From positions 276 through 64,275 of IMG/VR virus record IMGVR_UViG_3300030107_004270: DNA of 64,000 nucleotides; one strand, 5' to 3'. A model generated the notes under the pieces. It worked only from the letters and a program-made list of their open reading frames with translations, had not been told where the DNA came from and did not search any database. The DNA is from a virus. Of this stretch, positions 41,001-49,703 are shown piece after piece (within the stretch, counting starts at the first letter, position 1; every line of letters starts with the position of its first letter). A program made the position numbers and the translations under genes.

Positions 41001-41762
41001 ACAGGAGCAAGTGGTTTCTTTATACAAGTTTCAGGATCTTTACCTAATATTGAATGGGATGGAGGACAGGTTACAATTCTTGATGCTTCTGGACAACCAG
41101 ATACTACAAATAAAACTTTTGTTGGTGCTGTTAAGACTTATATAAGTTCAGGTAACACTTATTCTTATATTGAGATTAGTGATTCTATAACTCCACCAGG
41201 AGGTGCTGGAACTACTTTTATACTCTTAATACGTCCGATTAAGATGAATGCTCCTGGTAATCCTATTAAAACTAAACTTTATAATTATTCTCCTTGGCCA
41301 TTATATTTGGTTGCTAAAATGTCAGATGGATCAGCAATTAATAATATATCAGTTAGAGAAACCATAGGTGATTTTGACAGAACTATTTCTCCAAAATTAT
41401 TTGTTTCTGATGTTTCAAATTCAAATGTTACTTGGTTGGGTAGTGGAGAAGTTACTACAGCAAATAACAATACAACAAATGTAGCAAATCCCCCTACACA
41501 CTTTAAAGAAATTGAACGACTTTCTGGATCTGAAATTGATAATCAAAATGTACAAACTTTAAGACCTGCTACTTCTAGAGATACTCTTTATGTTGGAGCA
41601 AATTCTACATTACAGATTGATATGGGTAAGGTATTTGGTACTGATAGAGTAGTCATTACTCCAGATAGAAATAATGCTGAAGCGACATTCATCACAGGAA
41701 AGAAACTTGATGCTGGTTCCTCTGGAACAATTCAAGTTAGTATGAATTATAAAGAACAATAA
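38004..41762 (+). CDS. Large virion structural protein, paralogue B
   Basis: 1,252 residues. It shares with the preceding protein RRVFRYQPGRISGFTFGLKS, IPRDKFNGDPLN, VTMWKIEFGWYGAIGVRFYA and KYGASYYIDGGDEGT in the same order, about 130 residues apart, while flanking regions differ. It also has a shared SEVSNTLLGVNRAEVQLSLF block. The C-terminus (TLQIDMGKVFGTDRVVITPD) differs. It probably arose by duplication of the shared core. It starts 3 nt after the previous stop; its TAA is the start of the next late element (AATAAATA). Confidence 0.74.
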   Translation: MNGGKDIKFGDDKRAVAIVPSNEQNLYNIANGERLTDEFGNPLITEVDTFYLPDATAKRSTSVTLGDKTSSYTRKVYRSLGITTATYGDFDAYVGPNYVGLTSVLTVSSGIVSCPQNVLVSGGGTVSLDEWPTHLEVRTFTEQGERNRLYFPTDVGIGSVLNFHPGDSIKGANIPEGTFISRISYNGRIILSDAHSGASAYEGKIEVFRADTVVNKHDPVLKVEESFKESSEVSNTLLGVNRAEVQLSLFSNVSSYGLDPDEFETYSYTGGNSFGTWDQRFNSKFAKDRYNAKHTEETLESAIQITSFPVPYTYPFGPNFANLGWYDADLFGRYLKFIEMGNDLHEHFKSNGSYSNDWKNKFLPIANTTVTAGDADYAAGIANSFAQIDTWTDTWRDIKDSQLNDPVTGTKFDFSAVGQLSDVIAGKGYDSTNTRPGYSSTRTRYSYMQSRRVFRYQPGRISGFTFGLKSSTEPVAGSKMEWGISNPTDQYVFKIEQGQLSIVRRSTVPLEASALARSGLTVLDQVRQPGPDPFDTDPNTGTARQYWTIDIPRDKFNGDPLNGNGPSGYLIKPDQVTMWKIEFGWYGAIGVRFYAYIPAGVGEARWVVIHTVIIENSLSGPSMQDSYFRFKYELNVDDSADIRQPQFLYKYGASYYIDGGDEGTQNVYSASSGVKTIFGGAAPKETLLGFRSKDFILSSSGKNVKNKKLIIPTQLNVTTDSLTEIKVETCKACPGFGHVYTPGIAKTDTSRSVELSFDTASSVTAWGNSYFYKTDEGAKLVAPSLYNFYIGKVSEPVGTAGSYTKATVIGYPGTAQGINKSARSVGLVPVNDRVLGITSSIGIGVSYIHPVKLSNRSFYAASDFEFTGSKIEIQFLNPAGSDAYGHFGDFTVGLTDVEPVVPAAGDQLDGFSIAGVTTSVLPDEKILQGLYSHAYANLDEKGVEQSEAWGFTNPPLRLSMDFRIDGVGGDAPGRCSKITYEVQSPQRINDCSLLTANPQTGASGFFIQVSGSLPNIEWDGGQVTILDASGQPDTTNKTFVGAVKTYISSGNTYSYIEISDSITPPGGAGTTFILLIRPIKMNAPGNPIKTKLYNYSPWPLYLVAKMSDGSAINNISVRETIGDFDRTISPKLFVSDVSNSNVTWLGSGEVTTANNNTTNVANPPTHFKEIERLSGSEIDNQNVQTLRPATSRDTLYVGANSTLQIDMGKVFGTDRVVITPDRNNAEATFITGKKLDAGSSGTIQVSMNYKEQ

Positions 41763-41768
41763 TAAATA
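41761..41768 (+). promoter_or_regulatory. Late promoter AATAAATA
   Basis: AATAAATA, its first bases being the upstream TAA stop. It lies 15 nt before the ATG of the leucine-rich-repeat gene. Confidence 0.6.
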
Positions 41769-41783
41769 AAGAAAAGTCTCAAT

Positions 41784-44249
41784 ATGGCGATTAGGAACCC
41801 TAAATTATTTGGTTTAAATGTACTCAGTTTTCTTGCTGATGTTGAGAATAAAAATAGTGCTCTTAGGTCTTTAGATCTTCCACCATTAGATTTGGATGTT
41901 ATACGGGGATCTTCTAATGCTGGTACTACAAGACTTGATTTTCGTAGTCTTTCTAGATTAAAGCAACCACTACATAAGTTACTCGATAGGTATAGTAGAG
42001 ATTCATCACAATATACTGGAATCTTGAATAGTAGAGCAGGAACAGATAGTATTTTATTTGGTAATTTAGATATTAATGGAGCATTGAGTGGTAATGCTAT
42101 TCGGTATCGTTACATTAAAACTTTTGGATCTAGTGGAACAACAGGAATTGCAGATATTTCAACTTCAAGGGTTAGTGCATGGAGTTCATCTGCAAACCCT
42201 GTAATATCAACTTCACCAATATCTTATGGTGCAAGAGTTGGAATTAAGGCAGGTTCAGCATTAAAATTTGGAACACAACGTGGTGCTGGTGATGCAACAG
42301 GTCATAGATTAAAGACAACTTTAACTCCACAACAAAAAGAATTTAATTCAGAATTTCCTACGTCAGAGGTTGAAGCAACTATTGGTGGAGATACGATAAG
42401 ATTATATGCAATGAAAGGAATCCCTATTATTTTTAGAGGATTTTTTAGAAATGTAAATGCTACTATAAAATTAAATTCGTTACTTAATAATACATCTCCA
42501 AGTTGGAGAATCGTTGAAACTAATAATTCAAATGCTAAATCGGATTATTCTGATTATGGTGGTACAACATCAACAATAAACTATAGATCTAGTGTTTCTA
42601 GAGAAAGAAACATTCAGTATTATTATAATCCAGATAATATTACAGAAGTTAGTATTACTTCTGCAAATCTTGATACAATACCAACTGTAAAATTAAAATC
42701 ATTAGTTACTTTGAATTTAGGTTATAATAATCTTAAAGATTTTCCAGATTTAAATTCTTTTAATGCTAATGCAAATACACTTAAAAATGTATATTTGTCT
42801 CATAATAAATTCTATCTAGCAGAAAATTCTTCAGAAAGATCATTAACTACTGCAATTGTAAATAAAATTCCTGCAGGTATATCAAACTTACAACTGGGAT
42901 CTACTTTCTATGGATCAATTGATGCAAACGTATTTTCTAGATTTACTTCTCTTCAAAGTTTAAGTTTATATAGAGGATATGGACCATATTTCCATCCAGA
43001 TGGGATTAATGCAAATACTCCTATTCCAAATGTTTCTAATAGTTGTACATCTTATAATATACAAAGTAATGATTTTAGAAGTATAGCATCTAGTTCTGGA
43101 GATAATAAAAATATTAAAGAACTTACAAATGTAACTAATATTAATTTGTATGGAAATTATTATCTAAGTGATGGTGGTAATTTCTCTATTGCTAATGGTA
43201 ATACTGTTCTCACTGACCTTCAAATATCATCTACTGCTTTAAATCTTCCAGTTCTTCAAGGTAAAGATTCTTTAGTTACAGTTAATGCTACTCATACTAG
43301 AGGTGCAGGAGGATTATTTTCTGGAAATACTTATAAATTCAATAATTGCAATTCTCTGCGAAATTTATACTTATATGCTTCTAGTTTAGGTGGAAATCCA
43401 TTCCCTAGATTTACTAATCCTTCTTTATCTTACTTAGATTTACGTTGGACAGGTCTTGTGGGTGGATTTAAAGATGGGGCAACTACTGACAATAATTTCT
43501 TTATTCATGAAAATACTTTTAAGGATTGTACAAGTCTTTCAACTTTTTATATTCAACATGGATCAATGTTGCAAGCACCAATTGATAATGCAGCATTTAG
43601 TTATACTCCAAATTTAACAAATCTTTTGATTATATCTTATGGTCGTGTGACTGGAGCAATACCAAATATGAGTTCATGTACTAATTTAAATTATTTCCAT
43701 TTACATTATAATGCTTTTAGTAGTGGAACTCCTAATTTTCAAGCAAATCCAAATATAAATTATGTGAATCTTAGTTATAATAAATTAACTGGACATATTC
43801 CTTCATATAAAAATTTATCTAATTTACATCAATTATATCTACATAATAATAAATTTACTTCATTAGGAACATTTGAGAATCTTCCATACTTATATTATTT
43901 CTATTGCCATAATCAATTTGTTGATGGTAATTCAGGAATAAGTGGAGAAATTCCAGATTTTTCTGGTTGCCCAAAGATGTATTATTTGGTCATGTATAAT
44001 AATAACTTTAGTAGTTATAAATCAGGATCTTTTGAGACATTATATAATTTGAGATATTTGGATGTTTCTAATAATAGTCTTTCATCTCAGGCAATAGATC
44101 AAATTATTGAAGATTTATATACAAATTATGTTGCAGTTCCTAGAGGTCGTGTTAGTATTAATATACGTGGAAATCAACTTCCAGGTGAAGAGGCTTTAGA
44201 TAAAATTATTATTCTAAGGTCAAAAGGATGGAGTATTACTTACCAGTAA
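41784..44249 (+). CDS. Leucine-rich-repeat virion protein
   Basis: 821 residues. The first about 280 are unlike the rest and probably dock on the virion (MAIRNPKLFGLNVLSFLADV). From about residue 290 on, leucine-rich repeats are clear: LVTLNLGYNNLKDFPDL, LKNVYLSHNKFYLA, LNYFHLHYNAFSSGTPN, INYVNLSYNKLTGHIPSY, LHQLYLHNNKFTSLG and LRYLDVSNNSLSSQ. The LxGxIP type (LTGHIP, VTGAIP, ISGEIP) is that of plant-type repeats. LRR arcs bind proteins, so a host-receptor-binding adhesin is likely. The gene has its own late promoter and is followed by two more virion genes. Confidence 0.85.
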   Translation: MAIRNPKLFGLNVLSFLADVENKNSALRSLDLPPLDLDVIRGSSNAGTTRLDFRSLSRLKQPLHKLLDRYSRDSSQYTGILNSRAGTDSILFGNLDINGALSGNAIRYRYIKTFGSSGTTGIADISTSRVSAWSSSANPVISTSPISYGARVGIKAGSALKFGTQRGAGDATGHRLKTTLTPQQKEFNSEFPTSEVEATIGGDTIRLYAMKGIPIIFRGFFRNVNATIKLNSLLNNTSPSWRIVETNNSNAKSDYSDYGGTTSTINYRSSVSRERNIQYYYNPDNITEVSITSANLDTIPTVKLKSLVTLNLGYNNLKDFPDLNSFNANANTLKNVYLSHNKFYLAENSSERSLTTAIVNKIPAGISNLQLGSTFYGSIDANVFSRFTSLQSLSLYRGYGPYFHPDGINANTPIPNVSNSCTSYNIQSNDFRSIASSSGDNKNIKELTNVTNINLYGNYYLSDGGNFSIANGNTVLTDLQISSTALNLPVLQGKDSLVTVNATHTRGAGGLFSGNTYKFNNCNSLRNLYLYASSLGGNPFPRFTNPSLSYLDLRWTGLVGGFKDGATTDNNFFIHENTFKDCTSLSTFYIQHGSMLQAPIDNAAFSYTPNLTNLLIISYGRVTGAIPNMSSCTNLNYFHLHYNAFSSGTPNFQANPNINYVNLSYNKLTGHIPSYKNLSNLHQLYLHNNKFTSLGTFENLPYLYYFYCHNQFVDGNSGISGEIPDFSGCPKMYYLVMYNNNFSSYKSGSFETLYNLRYLDVSNNSLSSQAIDQIIEDLYTNYVAVPRGRVSINIRGNQLPGEEALDKIIILRSKGWSITYQ

Positions 44250-44255
44250 AGAAAA

Positions 44256-45194
44256 ATGGCAATTCAGAACCAAGGTTATAGAAAAGATTTAAACCTAGAA
44301 GAAACTACAATTGATACTCAAGCACTGAACAACATTGCTGGTGCTGGTATTGCTGATGATCTTAGAATTATTCAAAATAATTTAAGAAATTTATCTAATC
44401 TTGAATATAATACAATTACAGATGGATTTTTTGATTTTGGTGCAGAAAGTATTTTTGTTTATACGAATGATGATGTTGTTAGTGTAGCATCAACTGTTAG
44501 TATTGGTAGTACTACTTTAGAACCAACTGTAAATTATTTTGTATGCAATTCGGATGGAGAAACTAAATTTAAATTATCAACTACTTCATCTTCTAGTGCT
44601 GTTGGTGTAAGTACAATAACCATAAGTGGAACACCAAGTCCATTAGTATTTGATTTTCTTCGTAAAGATCCTGTACATAAAAATGATTTAATTAATTTTA
44701 TAAAACCAGAACAACAGGATGACCAACATTTTAGTTGGCCTGATAATATTAATAGTACATTCTCTTCAACTCAAACTGCTCAAGAAGAAGCAAAATATTT
44801 TATATCTAGAAAATATAGAGGTAATGAGGACACTACAACTGATAGAGAAATTAAATTTGAAGGTATAGTTTCATCGAAAGACCCTGCTAATTTGAATACA
44901 GGAGGTAGTGGATTATCAGATCCAAAATCTCCAGGTGTTTTTATTGGTGATACCCGTGCATTTTCAAGTAATGATCAACCTTGGAATGAAAGTGGAAGTG
45001 ATTTAGTTACTGAAAGTGATCAGGTTAGTATTGGTGAATTATCTTTCTTGGGAGATATAAAAATAGAAGGAATTACGCCAACCACACAGTCAGGTGGTAC
45101 TGGTCCTGGTGGTACGAAATATGTTACTAATTGGACTCATAAAGTTCCAATTAAAATTGATGGAGAAACTTTTTATCTATTGATGACTACGTAG
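44256..45194 (+). CDS. Virion/tail-fibre-type structural protein
   Basis: 312 residues. It starts MAIQNQGYRKDLNLEETTID and has a helical section (LNNIAGAGIADDLRIIQNNL), strand repeats (VVSVASTVSIGSTTLEPTVNYFV), a His/Asp-rich region (EQQDDQHFSWPDNINSTF) and an end KVPIKIDGETFYLLMTT. The GDTRAFSSNDQPWN motif recalls other cyanophage fibre proteins. No catalytic signature. It is 6 nt after the LRR gene and ends at a convergent junction, sharing an 8-nt overlap with the minus-strand gene. Confidence 0.68.
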   Translation: MAIQNQGYRKDLNLEETTIDTQALNNIAGAGIADDLRIIQNNLRNLSNLEYNTITDGFFDFGAESIFVYTNDDVVSVASTVSIGSTTLEPTVNYFVCNSDGETKFKLSTTSSSSAVGVSTITISGTPSPLVFDFLRKDPVHKNDLINFIKPEQQDDQHFSWPDNINSTFSSTQTAQEEAKYFISRKYRGNEDTTTDREIKFEGIVSSKDPANLNTGGSGLSDPKSPGVFIGDTRAFSSNDQPWNESGSDLVTESDQVSIGELSFLGDIKIEGITPTTQSGGTGPGGTKYVTNWTHKVPIKIDGETFYLLMTT

Positions 45195-47427
45195 TAGCAA
45201 GTAATTTAAAATTTCCTGAAGGAGTATTGATAGGAACATATCTATTGGAGGTATCTCCATCAGTATAATTTACGATGTTTATACCTGTTGAAGTAACATT
45301 TATTTCATCAAATCTAATATTACCACCATTTATTTTAAGATTGGGGAAGTTTGTGCTTGTTTCCAGTCCTTCTTCTGTTGGAGTGAATGGTGGAGAAGTA
45401 TCGACTGGTGGGCAGCATAAAGTTCTATCCCCATTAGCATTAGGAGCAACAGACATACTTTCACCACTTAGTAAATCATTTATAGTTGATTTACTTAGAG
45501 TAATTTGAGTAGAACTGTCTATTGTAATTGTAGTATCAGTATCAAATTGGAATCCTCTTATTACCCAACCATTTGAAACTTCAGCAGGAATAGATTTGAC
45601 TGTAAGAACATTGTTTCCTGCAGCAACATTTCCATCTAAAGATATACATCTTGCTATAGTTGGTTGACAGAATTGAAGTAAACTATCATTTCTTAAACCT
45701 TTTCCTTCATAGAAGTATAATGCTCTAGTTCCATGTCCTTGACTCTCAGACATAGTTGCTTGAGTAGTTGAACCAGTTGTTGTTATTCCTGTATATTTGG
45801 TACTGCCATTACAAATCATAATCATACCAGATTTTAGTCCAGTAGTATTTCCACTTGATATTGTTAAAGTAGTACCACTTGTAGAACCTGTTGCTCTTTT
45901 AACAAATCCACGATGATCTATGTAAGTATGTGTGTTTGTCCCAGTAGAGTTAGTATTGGTATCAATAAGAACGTATTCGTTAATAACAACTTTTCTTATA
46001 CGAGCACCATCGGGAATACCAGTTCCAAATACATAATTTCCTACTTCTATACCTGTGGTGCTTCCTACTACTATTACTGGTGTTCCACTCACTGTTGTAC
46101 CACTATGAGATGCTTTTGTAATAGCACTTAATGAAGTTGGTGGAATATATTTTATATCTATTTTCTTTGTTGATTTTACTTTAACATATTCTGCTGAATT
46201 GGTAGAACTTCCGAGTGCTGATGTTGTAGTACCACCAAAAAGAATAGAGTTATCTACAAAGATTGGAAATTTACCTTTTGATTCATCACTGAAATCATAA
46301 TCATGTGAAAATAATTCATTATATCTGAGATGATCTGCTGTAGAACCTAGATTTCTTGATATATCAAAACCTGCTGATCTTTCTTGAGAATCTGAATTTA
46401 TTTCTTGCCAAGTTGATGAAGTTGATCTCCATCTTGGTACGAAATATCTTATTCTTATTTTATATTTTTGGTATTCTTCTAATACGTATGTTTGATATGT
46501 TTTTCTTGTTGAAACTCCAGTATCACTAAAGAATGTTGTACTAGTATTTGAATATGATCCAGTTACTGCAGGAGTACCTCCATCAGGCTCTGTTACGTCT
46601 GGATGTACTAATGTAACCGTATTGCCAGTTTGACTGACTGAATATACTTTACTTCCTGCTACTATATTTCCAGGTCCAGTAACTGTTTGTCCAACCGCAA
46701 CATTTACACGTTTTGATGCAGTTGTTAAAGTGATACTATTACCTGCTGCAGATGCAGATGTTGTAAATGTTCCTCCCAATGATACATTTCCTCCTATAGA
46801 GACAGGAACTGTTCCAACTCTCATATGTTCAGTATATGTATCTGCACCTTCTGTTTGGAATTCAAATGTATAAGAAGCAGTAGTATCATAATGGAAAGTT
46901 GCTTTACTGGTTATAGTTGGTATGAAATAACCTTCCCATTCAATTCCTCCATTGGAGTTATCCGACATTGGAGTGATTTTACCAGTCCATGAAAAGTTAC
47001 CTGCTTCCCAGAAATTATCTTGTTGAAATGCAGTTCCAGTAAATATTCCTACTTGTGAAATATCAATATCATCATTATTATAATACCTTGCAGTTAATCC
47101 ATTACCACCATTAATTCTTGGAGTTCCAGAGAAAACTTCAAATTTATCTAATTGATTTTGATATGTAATTGCAGGTTTAAAATCTGCATTTGATCCATTT
47201 GATTTTGTATATTGTGTTCTACTTCCTGCAATTTTTTGATATTGTCCTGATGATAAACCTTCTGCATATATATTTCTTATTGGATCTAAATCTTCTGATA
47301 CAAAAGTATTTCCAGTCTCATCAATTAGAGTATCTAAGAGATTATTCAAACCTTCTTTGGTACTTGATAAATCAGAGAGGTTTCTGTCTCTTCTTACACC
47401 GACCCTCTTAAATATTTTTCTTGCCAT
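45187..47427 (-). CDS. PA14-like domain virion protein
   Basis: 746 residues on the minus strand. A basic start (MARKIFKRVGVRRDRNLSDL) is followed at about 105-200 by a PA14-like domain: GNGLTARYYNNDDIDIS, NFSWTGKITPM, IEWEGYFIPTITSKATFHYD, SYTFEFQTEG, with the later EYQKYKIRIRYF strand. PA14 is a carbohydrate-binding fold. The rest is Gly/Ser/Thr-rich strands, ending NFKLLATT. The neighbours are virion proteins, so it is a likely receptor-binding or tail-fibre component. It has a divergent late promoter (47444-47450). It is the only minus-strand structural gene in the right half. Confidence 0.72.
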   Translation of the reverse strand: MARKIFKRVGVRRDRNLSDLSSTKEGLNNLLDTLIDETGNTFVSEDLDPIRNIYAEGLSSGQYQKIAGSRTQYTKSNGSNADFKPAITYQNQLDKFEVFSGTPRINGGNGLTARYYNNDDIDISQVGIFTGTAFQQDNFWEAGNFSWTGKITPMSDNSNGGIEWEGYFIPTITSKATFHYDTTASYTFEFQTEGADTYTEHMRVGTVPVSIGGNVSLGGTFTTSASAAGNSITLTTASKRVNVAVGQTVTGPGNIVAGSKVYSVSQTGNTVTLVHPDVTEPDGGTPAVTGSYSNTSTTFFSDTGVSTRKTYQTYVLEEYQKYKIRIRYFVPRWRSTSSTWQEINSDSQERSAGFDISRNLGSTADHLRYNELFSHDYDFSDESKGKFPIFVDNSILFGGTTTSALGSSTNSAEYVKVKSTKKIDIKYIPPTSLSAITKASHSGTTVSGTPVIVVGSTTGIEVGNYVFGTGIPDGARIRKVVINEYVLIDTNTNSTGTNTHTYIDHRGFVKRATGSTSGTTLTISSGNTTGLKSGMIMICNGSTKYTGITTTGSTTQATMSESQGHGTRALYFYEGKGLRNDSLLQFCQPTIARCISLDGNVAAGNNVLTVKSIPAEVSNGWVIRGFQFDTDTTITIDSSTQITLSKSTINDLLSGESMSVAPNANGDRTLCCPPVDTSPPFTPTEEGLETSTNFPNLKINGGNIRFDEINVTSTGINIVNYTDGDTSNRYVPINTPSGNFKLLATT

Positions 47428-47443
47428 GATTGACTTTTTTTAC

Positions 47444-47450
47444 TATTTAG
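47444..47450 (-). promoter_or_regulatory. Late element for the PA14-like gene
   Basis: CTAAATA on the minus strand, 16 nt before the minus-strand ATG. Divergent with the plus-strand element at 47456. Confidence 0.5.
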
Positions 47451-47455
47451 TTTAT

Positions 47456-47463
47456 AATAAATA
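47456..47463 (+). promoter_or_regulatory. Late element for the 47487 gene
   Basis: AATAAATA, 23 nt before ATG at 47487. Back-to-back with the minus-strand element. Confidence 0.6.
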
Positions 47464-47486
47464 GAATGACATAAATTTTGAGAAAA

Positions 47487-47675
47487 ATGCCAAGCACTGA
47501 CGACATGATAAAAGATCTAACTACCAAGATGCATTCATTGAGAGATGAATTGATAGAGATGGAGAAAAATTTTAATCTGAAGAAGGAACAATTCTTAAAA
47601 ATTCAGGGAGCATTGGAAGCATTAACTGTTGTACAAGACAATGCTAAAGGAGTTTCAGAAAAAGGAGACGCATAA
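47487..47675 (+). CDS. 62-residue coiled-coil small protein
   Basis: Starts at ATG 47487; a TTG at 47478 is in frame but less likely. MPSTDDMIKDLTTKMHSLRD then a charged heptad helix (LIEMEKNFNLKKEQFLKIQGALEALTVV). It is a typical small cyanophage coiled-coil protein located among tail-fibre genes, possibly a chaperone or trimerisation factor. No precise family is recognised. A divergent late promoter precedes it; an AT-rich terminator follows. Confidence 0.72.
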   Translation: MPSTDDMIKDLTTKMHSLRDELIEMEKNFNLKKEQFLKIQGALEALTVVQDNAKGVSEKGDA

Positions 47676-47680
47676 GAGTG

Positions 47681-47687
47681 CTAAATA
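47681..47687 (+). promoter_or_regulatory. Late-like element CTAAATA
   Basis: CTAAATA, 47 nt before the 47735 gene, with the hairpin at 47692-47713 between them. Confidence 0.35.
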
Positions 47688-47691
47688 TAAG

Positions 47692-47713
47692 AAGACTTAT
47701 ATAAGTCTTTTTT
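47692..47713 (+). terminator. AT-rich hairpin terminator
   Basis: AAGACTT (47692-47698), loop ATAT, AAGTCTT (47703-47709), then T residues to 47713. A 7-bp, weak stem. Confidence 0.5.
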
Positions 47714-47734
47714 GGTAGATACCGAATGCACTAA

Positions 47735-49684
47735 ATGGCAACACCCTATAGGTTAAAGCGATCTTCGGTGACTGGTAAGAGACCAGCATTGGCAGATCTA
47801 GAGAAAGGAGAATTAGGTCTTAATTTCTATGATGGACATTTGTTCGCAGAGAGAGATACTGGTGGAGTAGGAATAGCGACCACAATAGCGAATTTAACTC
47901 CTTGGAAAGAGCATTTCGGTGGTGGGACGATTGAATATACTGGTGTAGTTACTGCACCCACTTATCATGGTGATCAAGTTATAGGAACTCCTAATGGTGG
48001 ATTTAAGTCTGGTGCGTTTACAATAAGTGCTGATAATGTGACAAAAGATTCGATAAATGAGTTAAATTATATTTTAGGGAAATTAGTTCCAACTTCTCCA
48101 GATACAATTGCTGGTGCTGCTGTAACTGTTACAAGTTTAGTTTGTACTGGATCCAATTGTGAGACTGTTGGATTACTTTGTAATACTTCTGGAAGTTGGG
48201 TGCAGGATCATACTTCCACTGGTATTGCAACCGCAGGGCAATCATATTTAAGAAATACAGATAATACATTAGATACAAAGTATTTGTTCCAGTATGGACC
48301 TGGAGATAATGGGACTGTTACTGCATATATCAACACTGTTAATGTTGGTACAATAGGTTTAACTACTGCAGCCAATAATGGAACATATAATTCATCAGGT
48401 AGTAGTGCTGCTGCTGGTTTACAGATAGCAAATAATGTAGATGCATCTAATTCTGCTAGAAATCCTGGAATTGATTCAGGATTTTATTATACTTATGATG
48501 CAAGGGTAGTTGGTGCAGCATCTTCAAACGGATTTAATGAAGTATATTTCACACATGGTGGAAATACATCAGGAAAAGCATATTACTATGAAGATAATAG
48601 TACAGTAACTGCTCCTGTTATATCATTCAGTGCTGTTACTCCTCCTGCATCAGGTGTTACTACACATTCATCTAATATTCCTCACTATAAGAATGATAAT
48701 GCGAATGCATTTACATATGTGGCAACTGTAACTAATGCCACAGGTAATATGTACAAGCAGAACAGACTGCTTAAATCTGAAACTAACTCTCAATACGTTG
48801 CTGCAGGTGGATCTGGAAATGCTTTTGCATTCTCTAATCCTGGGCATAAGAATTATGATGCTTTCGCTGGAGGAACTTTACCTCCTGCAAGAAATTATGG
48901 TGTTGGTAGTGGTGTAACCTGTTTAATTTCTCAGGTTCCACAGAATGTACATGCCACTGCAATGAATAATGTGAATCATTTCACACGGTGGGATGCTGAT
49001 ACTCCATATGGTCAACATACAGATCAAAGACTGAATTATGATAAGAATGTCAATATTATGGGAAGTACTGCTGTAACAGATGGTAGTCCAATAGATGAAG
49101 ATAGTATATACAGTGATGTTGGTTCTGATACTGGTGGAGCAGCAAAGAGAGTTAATGCAGGTGCAACTGGAGACACTCCAACTCCTGTTTATACTTCATG
49201 GGTTTCTAATGCAACTCTTGCTGTATATGAAGCAACTGTAAGGGGTGGAGTTTTAAGACATGATGTAACTGATTATTCTGCTGCTGTATGGTTACCAACA
49301 GGTCCTGATTTATCTTCTGGTAGAGGTGGAAATCAGTATTTCCAAGTAGAGGTAATTGAAAGTGCTGTTTCAGAATTTAATATTGAAGTTGCTGGAACTT
49401 ATGCAGGATGTTGGGTATGTATGCCTCAGAACTCTGCATGGACTAGTGGATTGAGTAATAGTAATGGTTGGGCAGATATGTTTGATGCATATGCTGGTGC
49501 TGGTACACCAAACAATGCTGATGATGGTTGTGCAAGTGGTGGTGTAATGACAGGTTCAAGCGGAACCTTTAAGTGTGTATTCGGAGAACAGTCATCTTCT
49601 AATGATACTGCTAATCGAATTTTGATTAGATTTAAATTGACTAGTGGACAGTCAATTACTACATTAAGATTTGAAGATACATAA
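47735..49684 (+). CDS. Tail-fibre-like virion protein
   Basis: 649 residues. The N-terminus (YRLKRSSVTGKRPALADLEK, GELGLNFYDGHLFAERDTG) is the common attachment start of marine phage fibre proteins. The middle has low-complexity Ser/Gly/Thr/Asn strands (GTYNSSGSSAAAGLQIANN). The C-terminal domain has cysteines (WVCMPQNSAWTSGL, DDGCASGGVMT, TFKCVFGEQ) and an end ILIRFKLTSGQSITTLRFED. No enzyme motif. Probably part of the host-recognition apparatus. Confidence 0.75.
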   Translation: MATPYRLKRSSVTGKRPALADLEKGELGLNFYDGHLFAERDTGGVGIATTIANLTPWKEHFGGGTIEYTGVVTAPTYHGDQVIGTPNGGFKSGAFTISADNVTKDSINELNYILGKLVPTSPDTIAGAAVTVTSLVCTGSNCETVGLLCNTSGSWVQDHTSTGIATAGQSYLRNTDNTLDTKYLFQYGPGDNGTVTAYINTVNVGTIGLTTAANNGTYNSSGSSAAAGLQIANNVDASNSARNPGIDSGFYYTYDARVVGAASSNGFNEVYFTHGGNTSGKAYYYEDNSTVTAPVISFSAVTPPASGVTTHSSNIPHYKNDNANAFTYVATVTNATGNMYKQNRLLKSETNSQYVAAGGSGNAFAFSNPGHKNYDAFAGGTLPPARNYGVGSGVTCLISQVPQNVHATAMNNVNHFTRWDADTPYGQHTDQRLNYDKNVNIMGSTAVTDGSPIDEDSIYSDVGSDTGGAAKRVNAGATGDTPTPVYTSWVSNATLAVYEATVRGGVLRHDVTDYSAAVWLPTGPDLSSGRGGNQYFQVEVIESAVSEFNIEVAGTYAGCWVCMPQNSAWTSGLSNSNGWADMFDAYAGAGTPNNADDGCASGGVMTGSSGTFKCVFGEQSSSNDTANRILIRFKLTSGQSITTLRFEDT

Positions 49685-49703
49685 GATAGGAGAGAAAAAG
49701 TAA

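Noticed and set aside
45187-47427. Invertible fibre cassette with site-specific recombinase
   Set aside because: No matching inverted repeats are seen at both ends and no invertase gene is in the window; only the one-sided palindrome at 45186-45195 is present.
48735-48917. 60-codon frame inside the 47735 fibre gene
   Set aside because: Overlaps a clearly coding fibre frame and has Leu-rich shadow composition.
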